Assembly: GCF_946221935.1 (NCBI RefSeq)
Contig: NZ_CAMIGN010000017.1
Coordinates: 1 to 56,172 of the forward strand
From: an uncultured Corynebacterium sp.
GTDB taxonomy: Bacteria > Actinomycetota > Actinomycetes > Mycobacteriales > Mycobacteriaceae
DNA: 56,172 nt
Direction: 5' to 3'
The notes under the pieces are model-generated. The model was not told the origin of the DNA, did not search any database, and saw only the letters and a list, made by a program, of their open reading frames with translations. Below are positions 33,942 to 41,866 of the stretch, piece after piece. Both the position numbers and the translations under genes were made by a program. Each line of letters opens with the position of its first letter. Position 1 is the first letter of the stretch.

Positions 33942-36461
33942 ATGCACCCCAACTCCGCGAACTCCACCACCGAAGGTGCCTCCACCGTCCCCGCCCCAAA
34001 CGGGTTCCCGTCATACGGAGACTGGCTATTTGCCCAGACGGATGAGTCTCTCGCGGATCTGCTCACCCGATTGCTCACCTCCAACCCCACTACCTTCGTG
34101 GAGAACCTCACAGGGAACAGCGCTGCTCTTGATAGCCTTTCCGAAGCCGTCACCTCGAAGCCCAAGCATCATGCGGATGCATACGGCGATGCCCCTGACC
34201 CTGCGCTAATCCACCTGACGGCTCTTGAGCTGGCCGTCTGCCACGCGGCCTGTGAACTGGACGCTGTCCATCACCCTTGCACCGTTGCCGAGATCAAAGA
34301 AACACTCACCGAACTCTTCGATATAGCCAACACTCCTACTCCAAACCGCCCAACGGATCACGACGTTCGCGCAGCGATACAGTCTTTGTGCACCTGGGGA
34401 TTAGTTTTTGGCCCAGACTTGTCTCTGCCGGCTCCTGCTGTGCCCGGCGCGGATACAAAGCTCAAGGTTCCACCCCACCTGCCCCAAATGTTTGAGCCTT
34501 CTACGGAGCAACTCTGGCGCTTAGTCGATTCCACCCGCTGCCCCATTCCAACTGCGAAGCTACCCGCGGTTATCGATGAGCTGCCGCCCCGCCAACGCCG
34601 CCTGCTATCTACTTTGGCTGCAGGAGGAGGTGTGGGCCATTCAACTTCCCTACACGAGGGTGCAGACCCCTCCAAGCCACTCCCCACCTTGGTTCGCCAC
34701 GGCATCCTAGACCAGTTAGACGATACAACCGCACGGCTGACCGGCCGCGTCCAGCAACTTCTCCACGGCACCATCATCACCGACCCAGGTGGGCATTTCA
34801 CTCCGATAGCTAACGAAGGCGAAGCTATCGCCAGTTCGCGAGCTGACGACGCCGGCACTGCCCAGGCCATTCAACTGATTCAGGATCTCAGCCACCTCAT
34901 TGAGGATCTCGGCACCAATCCAATCATCCCGCTATCTTCCGGTGGCATCGGCACCCGCGAAATCAATAAGGTCGCTCGCAGGCGCGACGAGTCTGCCGAG
35001 AGAACCCTTCATCTGCTTACCTGGCTTATCCACGCAAATCTCCTGGGCCATGGCCGCGCCACTCCAACCCCAGCGGGTCAGCCCGCACGTGACTATTGGG
35101 CTCCCACCGAGCTCGCCCTCGATTTCCTCGAGGCCTCCCCCGCCACTGCCTGGGCAATCCTGCTAGTCGGCTGGGCCAATAGCGCCTATGCCCCCTGGTT
35201 CGTCGACGATCCTGCCGTTCGCCCCTTTGAATCCGGCACTGCTTCGCACGCCGCTCGCGGCCTGCGCCGAATCTTTCCTAGTCTCTTTACTCACTCTGCT
35301 ATTGATGACGCCCCTACGCCTGAACCATCAGAACTGCACCGAGAGCTTTGGCGCGTGCGACCCGGCGAGGCCTGGCGAACGACCCCCACCGCTTGGGATG
35401 CGGTGTGGGAGGAAGCCAAAGAGGTGGGGGTGTTGGCGTCATTAAGGAGGGACACAGTACCGACTCGGGCGATGAGCGCGCTCCGCGACGTTCTAAACAA
35501 CAACATGGATCCTGTTGCGAACCTTGCCGAAGCACTTTCGGAAATCCTGCCGGCTCCCGTGGAAGAACTCATTGTCCAGGCCGATCACACGATCATGGCT
35601 CCGGGCTTGTTACGCCCCGCGGATCAGACGATGCTGGCGAGGTTCTGCGAGCAGGAATCCGGCGGCATGGCCAGCGTCTGGAGAATGTCTAAGGAATCCG
35701 TAGAGCGAGCTCTTCGAGCCGGGCTCAGCGCCGAGGATATCGAGCAATTCCTCGACGACCGCGCCCTGGGCGGAGCGGATAATGTGCCTCAAGCGTTGCG
35801 ATACATGCTGCATGACGCGGAGCGGAGCCTGTCGCAGGCCACCGCTGGTGTGGCTCAGATGTACCTGAGCGTGACGGATCCCGCGGCACTGGATCGGATT
35901 CTGGCGCTGCCGGATATTGACGGGCTCCGGCTGCGCAGGATCGCACCGACAGTAGCCGTTTCCGCTGCTCAGCTTTCGTTTGTGACTGATCGTCTGGAGG
36001 CCATGGGCGTGCAATTGCGTTTGGAAGGTGGCCGGGCGCATGCCGATGCTCCTGTGCTCTCCCGGGTGGCTACGCCAACGCGGGAAGGGCTGCAGTCCGC
36101 CGACGCCGACGAGAGCGTCATCGCTGGCGCTATCGAAGGATTCCGACGCAGTCACGAGCACGCCGTTGACCTGATGAGCGGATCTATGAAAGACGTCGCG
36201 AGTGTGTCCGCAGACCCGGCGGAGAGTCAACGCGACAGAGCCCGCGTCGTCCACTCAGCCGAGGAAATGATGGCGGCTATCTCGCGGGCGTATTCCTCCG
36301 GAACGATTGTGCGAATCAGTTACGTCAATCACGAGGGCAAACAGACGAGCGACCAGGTGTCGATCGTGATGATTCGTCCCTCGACTATTGCGGTGGTTTC
36401 GGAAATCAGTGGTGAGAGCTTCACTGTGCAACCCCACCGGCTTAGCAGCGTCGAATACTAA
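33942..36461 (+). CDS. helicase-associated (XPB/Ssl2-like) domain protein
   Basis: An 839-residue cytoplasmic protein of the actinobacterial family usually encoded immediately before the XPB-type helicase. No Walker motifs are present. The C-terminal ~300 residues include VEELIVQADHTIMAPGLL (the XPB/Ssl2-like 'helicase_C_3' region) and end with a WYL-like beta domain (IVRISYVNHEGKQTSDQVSI, then TIAVVSEISGESFTVQPHRL). The native partner xpb would have begun ~110 bp downstream; that junction now carries a duplicated, fused xpb copy. This copy appears intact and is probably the resident allele. The role is presumed to assist the repair or transcription-linked XPB helicase, but is untested. Confidence 0.85.
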   Translation: MHPNSANSTTEGASTVPAPNGFPSYGDWLFAQTDESLADLLTRLLTSNPTTFVENLTGNSAALDSLSEAVTSKPKHHADAYGDAPDPALIHLTALELAVCHAACELDAVHHPCTVAEIKETLTELFDIANTPTPNRPTDHDVRAAIQSLCTWGLVFGPDLSLPAPAVPGADTKLKVPPHLPQMFEPSTEQLWRLVDSTRCPIPTAKLPAVIDELPPRQRRLLSTLAAGGGVGHSTSLHEGADPSKPLPTLVRHGILDQLDDTTARLTGRVQQLLHGTIITDPGGHFTPIANEGEAIASSRADDAGTAQAIQLIQDLSHLIEDLGTNPIIPLSSGGIGTREINKVARRRDESAERTLHLLTWLIHANLLGHGRATPTPAGQPARDYWAPTELALDFLEASPATAWAILLVGWANSAYAPWFVDDPAVRPFESGTASHAARGLRRIFPSLFTHSAIDDAPTPEPSELHRELWRVRPGEAWRTTPTAWDAVWEEAKEVGVLASLRRDTVPTRAMSALRDVLNNNMDPVANLAEALSEILPAPVEELIVQADHTIMAPGLLRPADQTMLARFCEQESGGMASVWRMSKESVERALRAGLSAEDIEQFLDDRALGGADNVPQALRYMLHDAERSLSQATAGVAQMYLSVTDPAALDRILALPDIDGLRLRRIAPTVAVSAAQLSFVTDRLEAMGVQLRLEGGRAHADAPVLSRVATPTREGLQSADADESVIAGAIEGFRRSHEHAVDLMSGSMKDVASVSADPAESQRDRARVVHSAEEMMAAISRAYSSGTIVRISYVNHEGKQTSDQVSIVMIRPSTIAVVSEISGESFTVQPHRLSSVEY

Positions 36462-36572
36462 CCTCTAGGGCGGTTGCAAGAACGGGCTAACATAGTAGGT
36501 TGTCCCAAAAATGTAGCTGTGGCCTTGATCTTCGTGCCGCAGCCCGAACCCGCTGTGAGGAGCATCCAGCTA

Positions 36573-38153
36573 GTGAGCATCGGCACCGGCCCCTTGATCG
36601 TCCAATCCGACAAAACTGTGCTGCTGGAGATCGACCACGAGCAAGCTCAAGAGGCGCGTACTGCGCTGGCACCATTCGCAGAGCTCGAGCGTGCACCCGA
36701 GCACGTGCACACCTACCGCATTACCCCGCTGGCGCTGTGGAATGCCCGTGCCGCCGGGCACGACGCGGAGCAGGTCATGGACGTGCTGGAAACCTACTCG
36801 CGGTTCCCGGTTCCCCAGCCACTGCTCATTGATATTGCAGACACAATGGATCGCTACGGGCGACTGAAACTTATCAAGCACCCGGCGCACGGGCTCGTGT
36901 TGGAGACGACGGACAGGGCTGTGTTGACGGAGATCCGGCGTCACAAAAAGATCAAGCCGATGTTGGGCACAGCGATCGACGAAGACTCCGTGACTGTGCA
37001 CCCTTCCGAACGTGGCAGGCTCAAGCAGGAACTGCTGAAGGTCGGCTGGCCCGCAGAGGACCTGGCGGGATACGTCGACGGCGAGGCGCACCCCATCGAG
37101 CTGTCGCAGGAACACGAAGAATGGCAGCTGCGGGATTATCAGGAGATGGCTGCGGAAAGCTTCTGGGAAGGTGGCTCCGGCGTGGTCGTCCTGCCGTGCG
37201 GCGCGGGCAAGACCATGGTCGGCGCAGCCTCCATGGCCAAGGCGAAAGCCACCACCTTGATCCTGGTGACGAATACTGTCGCGGGGCGGCAGTGGAAGGA
37301 TGAGCTTGTGCGTCGTACCTCCCTGACGGAGGATGAAATCGGCGAATACTCCGGAGAGAAGAAGGAGATCCGCCCCGTGACCATCGCCACCTACCAAGTG
37401 GTCACGCGCAAGTCGAAGGGCGAATACCGGGCGCTGGAGCTGTTCGACTCCCGCGACTGGGGCTTAATCATTTACGACGAGGTTCACCTGCTGCCTGCCC
37501 CGGTGTTCCGCATGACCTCCGACCTGCAGTCTCGCCGCCGTCTGGGGCTCACCGCCACCCTGGTGCGCGAGGACGGCCGCGAAGGCGACGTATTCAGCCT
37601 GATCGGGCCGAAGCGCTATGACGCCCCATGGAAGGACATCGAGGCCTTCCTGGATCGCATGTCCCCCGGCGGTCTCTCGTCCGTTCCCCAGTCCCTGCGG
37701 TATTTGATTGACGACGCCACCAGGGCATTCCAGCAGGGCTCCGCCACCGAACCCCACTCGGCTCGTGTCCCGTCTCGCGTGGATACTCCCCAGCGCAACA
37801 TCATGGACATCACTGGGGACTCCACCGAGATCGCCTCGGAGATCGACGGCGCCGTGGAGGGTTTTCGCCGCGCCCACGACCAGGCCATCGCCGTGGACCC
37901 GGCGGACGGCACGAAGGCCTCGGACACCCGGACCTTCCGCTCGCCGCGGGAGATCATGTCCGAGCTGCGCCGCGCCTATACCGCGGGCACACAGGTGCGC
38001 CTGCACTACGTGGACTATGCGGGTGCCACCAGCCATGACTGGATCTCCATCGTGATGATGACCCCCTCCACCATCTCCGCGGTGCTCGAATCCACCGGGG
38101 AGAGCCTCACGATCCAACCCCACCGCATCGCTGCGGTGGACGTGCCGTGCTAG
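36573..38153 (+). CDS. chimeric protein: XPB helicase N-terminal half fused to helicase-associated C-terminus
   Basis: Start GTG 36573 (SIGTGPLIVQSDKTVLLE), the expected native xpb start. Residues 1 to ~357 match the full XPB at 41867, with Walker A LPCGAGKT (~206), DEVH box (~301) and LTATLVRED. At about 37645 the sequence leaves XPB inside gacatcgaggc and continues in frame as a diverged version of the C-terminus of the preceding gene's product (DIEAFLDRMSPGGLSSVPQS, ending SLTIQPHRIAAVDVPC). That C-terminal part also lacks ~85 residues present in the resident protein, between AFQQ and GSATEP. Helicase domain 2 is absent, so it should not unwind DNA. The later part is very GC-rich (73% in one line counted). 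Confidence 0.85.
   Translation: MSIGTGPLIVQSDKTVLLEIDHEQAQEARTALAPFAELERAPEHVHTYRITPLALWNARAAGHDAEQVMDVLETYSRFPVPQPLLIDIADTMDRYGRLKLIKHPAHGLVLETTDRAVLTEIRRHKKIKPMLGTAIDEDSVTVHPSERGRLKQELLKVGWPAEDLAGYVDGEAHPIELSQEHEEWQLRDYQEMAAESFWEGGSGVVVLPCGAGKTMVGAASMAKAKATTLILVTNTVAGRQWKDELVRRTSLTEDEIGEYSGEKKEIRPVTIATYQVVTRKSKGEYRALELFDSRDWGLIIYDEVHLLPAPVFRMTSDLQSRRRLGLTATLVREDGREGDVFSLIGPKRYDAPWKDIEAFLDRMSPGGLSSVPQSLRYLIDDATRAFQQGSATEPHSARVPSRVDTPQRNIMDITGDSTEIASEIDGAVEGFRRAHDQAIAVDPADGTKASDTRTFRSPREIMSELRRAYTAGTQVRLHYVDYAGATSHDWISIVMMTPSTISAVLESTGESLTIQPHRIAAVDVPC
36663..37270 (+). repeat. 608-bp perfect direct repeat, copy 1
   Basis: Identical base for base to 41957-42564, at an offset of 5294. Sequence on both sides of the block remains homologous but differs, mostly at silent positions (for example gaatactgtc here against taacaccgtc in copy 2). 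The sharp change from full identity to divergence at both ends is what a recombination or gene-conversion tract leaves. Confidence 0.97.
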
Positions 38154-38169
38154 AGGTTATGACGCAAGT

Positions 38170-39951
38170 TTATTGAATTCCAGAGAATTTCTGAACATCC
38201 GGCGAGCGAAGGAAACGCCCGGCCATTTCCACAGCTGGCTGAGAAGAATCTCCTTCGATTACAAGGGACGCAATCGCCAATTCCCCTGTCGTTCCAGCGA
38301 ACCAGCCATTGGAAAGCTTGCCATCAATTTCTGCTGTACCAGTCTTTCCGCCAAGTGCACTAAGATCACTCAACGACCTAGCTGAACCGTGGTCAATTGT
38401 TGATTTCATCATCGTCCGGAGGCTTTGAATAGTTGTATCGCTGACATGCTGGTCTGCCTGTTTATTCACTACTGTCTGTTCGCCTTGAATGAGCTGTGGA
38501 GGAACAAGCAAGCCGCCGTTAGCGACAGTCGATTGCATGAGCGCAATCCCAAATGGACTAGCTAGAACCTCGCCCTGTCCAATAGAAGCCTCCACACGAG
38601 GAGGTCCAGCCGGTGTCCGCGGCACCGAACCAGTAAGTGTGGTCATCCCTGGTACGTCGAAGTCGGAGCCAATTCCGAGTTCTAAAGCAGTCCGTTGCAG
38701 ATCATCTTCTCCCAAACGATCCGAAATGACCGCTTGGGTTGTGTTACATGATTGGGCGAAAGCTTCTTCCAGTCGAACGCTACCTAGATCGAAGTCATGA
38801 TCGTTGGGAATCTTGCGTCCAGCGACGGTGATATTGCTAGGACAAGGTAGTTCCTCATCCATGCTGACTGCCCCTGCCTCTAGTGCCGCCGCTGTGGTCA
38901 CAGTTTTGAACGTCGATCCCGGAGGGAATAGCCCGGTGAGTGCGATTGGCCCTTGGTTATTTGCCTTGTCATTTTGTGCAACGGCAAGGACACCTCCTGT
39001 TCTAGGATTGAGCACGACTAGAACTGCGGCACGTTGCTCACTGTCCACTGCTTGTTTTGCTGCGCTTTGCAGTGTGTTATCCAGAGTGGTTGCGATTGGC
39101 TGAACTCGGCGAGGCGGCTCAGAGGCTACCGTCGTCATACCTTGTGAACTCTCAGCGCGTATCGACCATCCTGAATTAGCATCGAGCACTGACTCCCAAT
39201 ATTTGTTCAATTCAGCATCCAGCGGAGAGTTAAGAGTTTTGGACACGCTTAAGAGACGCCCCTGCTCCACAGTGGAAATTCCCTCAAAGGTCCTAAGTTG
39301 CTCTTGTATCTTCCGGAATTCTTCCTGCCTCAAAGTGAGGAGCACGGTGTCTTCATCCTGAGACTCTCCCAAGGTCTGCTCGATCCACTCCTTAGTCGTT
39401 GTGGGAGACACTGGTGCAAAAATCTGGGCCAATTCCTGCGCTCTAGAGGCTATGTCTTTGCGACCTCGTACCTGAATAACTTTCGTCCAGGTCATATATT
39501 CATTGCCCAAGCGATCTTTAATTGGAAGATCGTACTGTTTATCTTCAGCAAAAAAGAGTGCGGAATCATCGCTCAACTGAGCTTCGAAGATCGAAGGCAA
39601 CCATTGAGGCTTACCATCCTGTCCACTAAGGACGAGCCGACCATTGCTCTCCAACTCCACACCATCTTTGGACCAAGTCACATGAGTATTCTGCTTTCCA
39701 TTGGAAATATCAGATTTTTCGATGTTGACCTTCACACCATGAAGTGACTGCCGAAATTCATGAAGGGCGCGCTCCGGGTCTGGATGATCCAGATACCGTG
39801 CAGCCTTGCTGTCATCTCCCGCGTTGAAAGCTTTGAGAAATACGTCTGAGTCTGATTCCCACGGTAGAGCTGAACAGCTGCTCAACATCACTGCGGAGAG
39901 CGAACAGAGTGCAATCACCGACTGACGGAAACGATTGTGCTTAGTCATCAT
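38170..39951 (-). CDS. lipoprotein class B penicillin-binding protein with MecA_N-type domain
   Basis: A 593-residue peptidoglycan transpeptidase of the low-affinity PBP type. Signal peptide and lipobox LSSC (Cys26) anchor it outside the membrane. Residues ~34-140 form an NTF2-like MecA_N-type domain (VFLKAFNAGDDSKAARYLDH), then a dimerisation domain. The transpeptidase has STFK (Ser346), SCN (401-403) and KTG (536-538). Such PBPs (MecA, PBP5fm, corynebacterial Pbp2c/Pbp2m, as I recall) keep cross-linking the wall when beta-lactams block normal PBPs. It is downstream of the beta-lactamase-like gene (113-bp gap, same strand). AT-rich compared with neighbours; resistance is inferred, not shown. 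Confidence 0.9.
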   Translation of the reverse strand: MMTKHNRFRQSVIALCSLSAVMLSSCSALPWESDSDVFLKAFNAGDDSKAARYLDHPDPERALHEFRQSLHGVKVNIEKSDISNGKQNTHVTWSKDGVELESNGRLVLSGQDGKPQWLPSIFEAQLSDDSALFFAEDKQYDLPIKDRLGNEYMTWTKVIQVRGRKDIASRAQELAQIFAPVSPTTTKEWIEQTLGESQDEDTVLLTLRQEEFRKIQEQLRTFEGISTVEQGRLLSVSKTLNSPLDAELNKYWESVLDANSGWSIRAESSQGMTTVASEPPRRVQPIATTLDNTLQSAAKQAVDSEQRAAVLVVLNPRTGGVLAVAQNDKANNQGPIALTGLFPPGSTFKTVTTAAALEAGAVSMDEELPCPSNITVAGRKIPNDHDFDLGSVRLEEAFAQSCNTTQAVISDRLGEDDLQRTALELGIGSDFDVPGMTTLTGSVPRTPAGPPRVEASIGQGEVLASPFGIALMQSTVANGGLLVPPQLIQGEQTVVNKQADQHVSDTTIQSLRTMMKSTIDHGSARSLSDLSALGGKTGTAEIDGKLSNGWFAGTTGELAIASLVIEGDSSQPAVEMAGRFLRSPDVQKFSGIQ

Positions 39952-40064
39952 GGGAGTGACGTTAAGTGAGACGCATTGGATGCCACCAATATCACATAAT
40001 GCAATTGTCTCATTTCATTCACATATAGGCGATGGTAGAAGTGTGTATTCAAGTGGCAGAAATT

Positions 40065-40895
40065 CTAACGAAGAGCGTCCACGAGCAGTCTAGCCACTTC
40101 GCCAATAGCACCATCGTGAGTACTCATTGCTTGTTCTGGCACCACCTGTTTCAGCATGATGGACACCACAATGGGCTCCTCGCCCTCAACCTGGATAATC
40201 GAAGCTTCACCATGGAGAAGTCCTACAGTGCCCGTTTTTCCATAGATATCAACGCCGCTTGGAGGAAAGCCTGAAGGAACACGGTGACGCCACACCTGCA
40301 ACCCCAAGAGTTCACACATAGATCGACGTACCGCTGCACTATCGTCTTTCCAAACCTGTTCCAAGTCATTAGTTATTTCCGCCAACGAAGAGACTGCAGA
40401 AAACGCTATATCTGTACTTCTCCCCCCTTGGGATTGAACATATTGACGCAATTGTTTCTCCGCCGTCACTAAGCTATTCCGATCTTGCAAGTCATAATGA
40501 GGTGGAAACCGTTTAAGAAATGCTTCTCGAGCCCACGCAGGCAGTAGACGCAAAATCTCGTGGGCGGCCACGTTATCTGACACCGATGCGACTTGTTTCA
40601 TTAAGTCTCGGAGACTCACGTTCACTGCGTCATCAAAGGCAGCGAACCCATACCCTTCGTAAGTTCCTTTGGACGGTGCAACGTCAACACGAAGACGAGG
40701 ATCCAGATCACCTCGTTGAATCGCTTCCAAAGTGAGGTGGAGGAGCCGGATTTTATATAAGGATGCCACCGTAATTCTCTCGTCTTGTTTGCGTCCGATA
40801 GTCACCCCATCGTGCAGTCGCGATGCACACCACCATCCCTCACACCCCGACCGCGTCAACACGTTTTCCAGGGCCATCTCCATCCGTGCAGTCAT
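40065..40895 (-). CDS. serine beta-lactamase-like hydrolase without signal peptide
   Basis: A 276-residue class A beta-lactamase-fold protein: SLYK (Ser45-Lys48), SDN (106-108) and KTG (220-222) with correct spacing. Two things are odd. The N-terminus (MTARMEMALENVLTRSGCEG) has no signal peptide, so the protein should stay in the cytoplasm. And no clear ExxLN omega-loop motif with the deacylating Glu is seen between SDN and KTG. It may therefore be a weak lactamase, a trap, or a cytoplasmic sensor. Its ATG overlaps the lysR stop (ATGA), so the two are translationally coupled. An upstream start giving a signal sequence is not available, because lysR occupies the region. Confidence 0.85.
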   Translation of the reverse strand: MTARMEMALENVLTRSGCEGWWCASRLHDGVTIGRKQDERITVASLYKIRLLHLTLEAIQRGDLDPRLRVDVAPSKGTYEGYGFAAFDDAVNVSLRDLMKQVASVSDNVAAHEILRLLPAWAREAFLKRFPPHYDLQDRNSLVTAEKQLRQYVQSQGGRSTDIAFSAVSSLAEITNDLEQVWKDDSAAVRRSMCELLGLQVWRHRVPSGFPPSGVDIYGKTGTVGLLHGEASIIQVEGEEPIVVSIMLKQVVPEQAMSTHDGAIGEVARLLVDALR

Positions 40896-41752
40896 TGGTT
40901 AATCCTTCGACAAATTCTTTCGGCGACCACCATGGCCTCGGCGCCATTGTCCATCCCACCTCGGCGAACCACTACATCCACGGAAAAATCGAAACGGGAA
41001 GGAAGCTCAATAGCATTGTCAAACTGGTGAAAACCGCGAAATACCAAAGACATCCCCTCCCCTCTTCCAATCAATAAGCCCCTACCTAGAGCATCCTCTG
41101 AATCATTAATTTCGCAAGACACACCCGACCGAAATAGCTCTCTCGCCAAACCACTGGCTGCACTTGAATTATCATTCAGGTTCTCCACCAGCAGATTCAA
41201 TTGAGACAAGGTCTTATCCAACCTTGAATACCCCGGCGGCACCACTAGATCACGTGACAGAGAAAACTGCCTCGCACTGCGGTGAGTACCCAAGGGAACC
41301 GGAGCTTGAACAAGCCCCGCATGAATAGCGCCTTCTTCAACACGGGCAAGAATCTCAACAGAAGGCAGTGACGACAAAACTACTCCATCATGCTGCTGTG
41401 CCTTTGCTGCAATACGCGATCCTATCTCGCTTGGAAGCGCACTACTGATGGCCAAACGAAACCCGCTTTGCGCACCACTTCGGATACCGTCAATCATCGA
41501 ATGCATAGTCTGAAGATCGCGATTAATCACCCGGGCATATGGAAGCAAGGTCAACCCTGCCTCGGTTAGTTTCACTTCCCCCGCCCCTCGGATAAATAGC
41601 GGTGTACCTACACCAGCTTCTAAGCGCTTAATGGCATTGGAGACAGGCGGCTGACTCACTCCCAGTCGCGCTGCCGCCGATGTAAAACTACCGGTCTCCG
41701 CTAAAGCCACGAAATACTGCCATTGGCGCAGATTTCCCGTCTGAGCAATCAT
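40892..41752 (-). CDS. LysR-family regulator, first gene of the bla-pbp unit
   Basis: A 286-residue LysR-type transcription factor. N-terminal winged helix (YFVALAETGSFTSAAARLGV, then SQPPVSNAIKRLEAGVGTPLF) and a C-terminal effector domain of two alpha/beta lobes. Start ATG 41752; an ATG at 41764 is also possible. The frame remains open far upstream through antisense xpb sequence, which is not coding. Unlike the usual AmpR layout, lysR is not divergent from the beta-lactamase gene but precedes it on the same strand with a 4-bp overlap. It diverges from the downstream xpb copy, so it may control both sides. Confidence 0.9.
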   Translation of the reverse strand: MIAQTGNLRQWQYFVALAETGSFTSAAARLGVSQPPVSNAIKRLEAGVGTPLFIRGAGEVKLTEAGLTLLPYARVINRDLQTMHSMIDGIRSGAQSGFRLAISSALPSEIGSRIAAKAQQHDGVVLSSLPSVEILARVEEGAIHAGLVQAPVPLGTHRSARQFSLSRDLVVPPGYSRLDKTLSQLNLLVENLNDNSSAASGLARELFRSGVSCEINDSEDALGRGLLIGRGEGMSLVFRGFHQFDNAIELPSRFDFSVDVVVRRGGMDNGAEAMVVAERICRRINQ

Positions 41753-41866
41753 GGGTCTCAGCATAGTGGAGCACGAGTTCGCACCACTGCAGCGTAAAAT
41801 GATGTCTTTGGCTTGAGCAACACCGTCGCGGTGGCGTCGATAAACAAAAAGGAAGTGACACACAGC

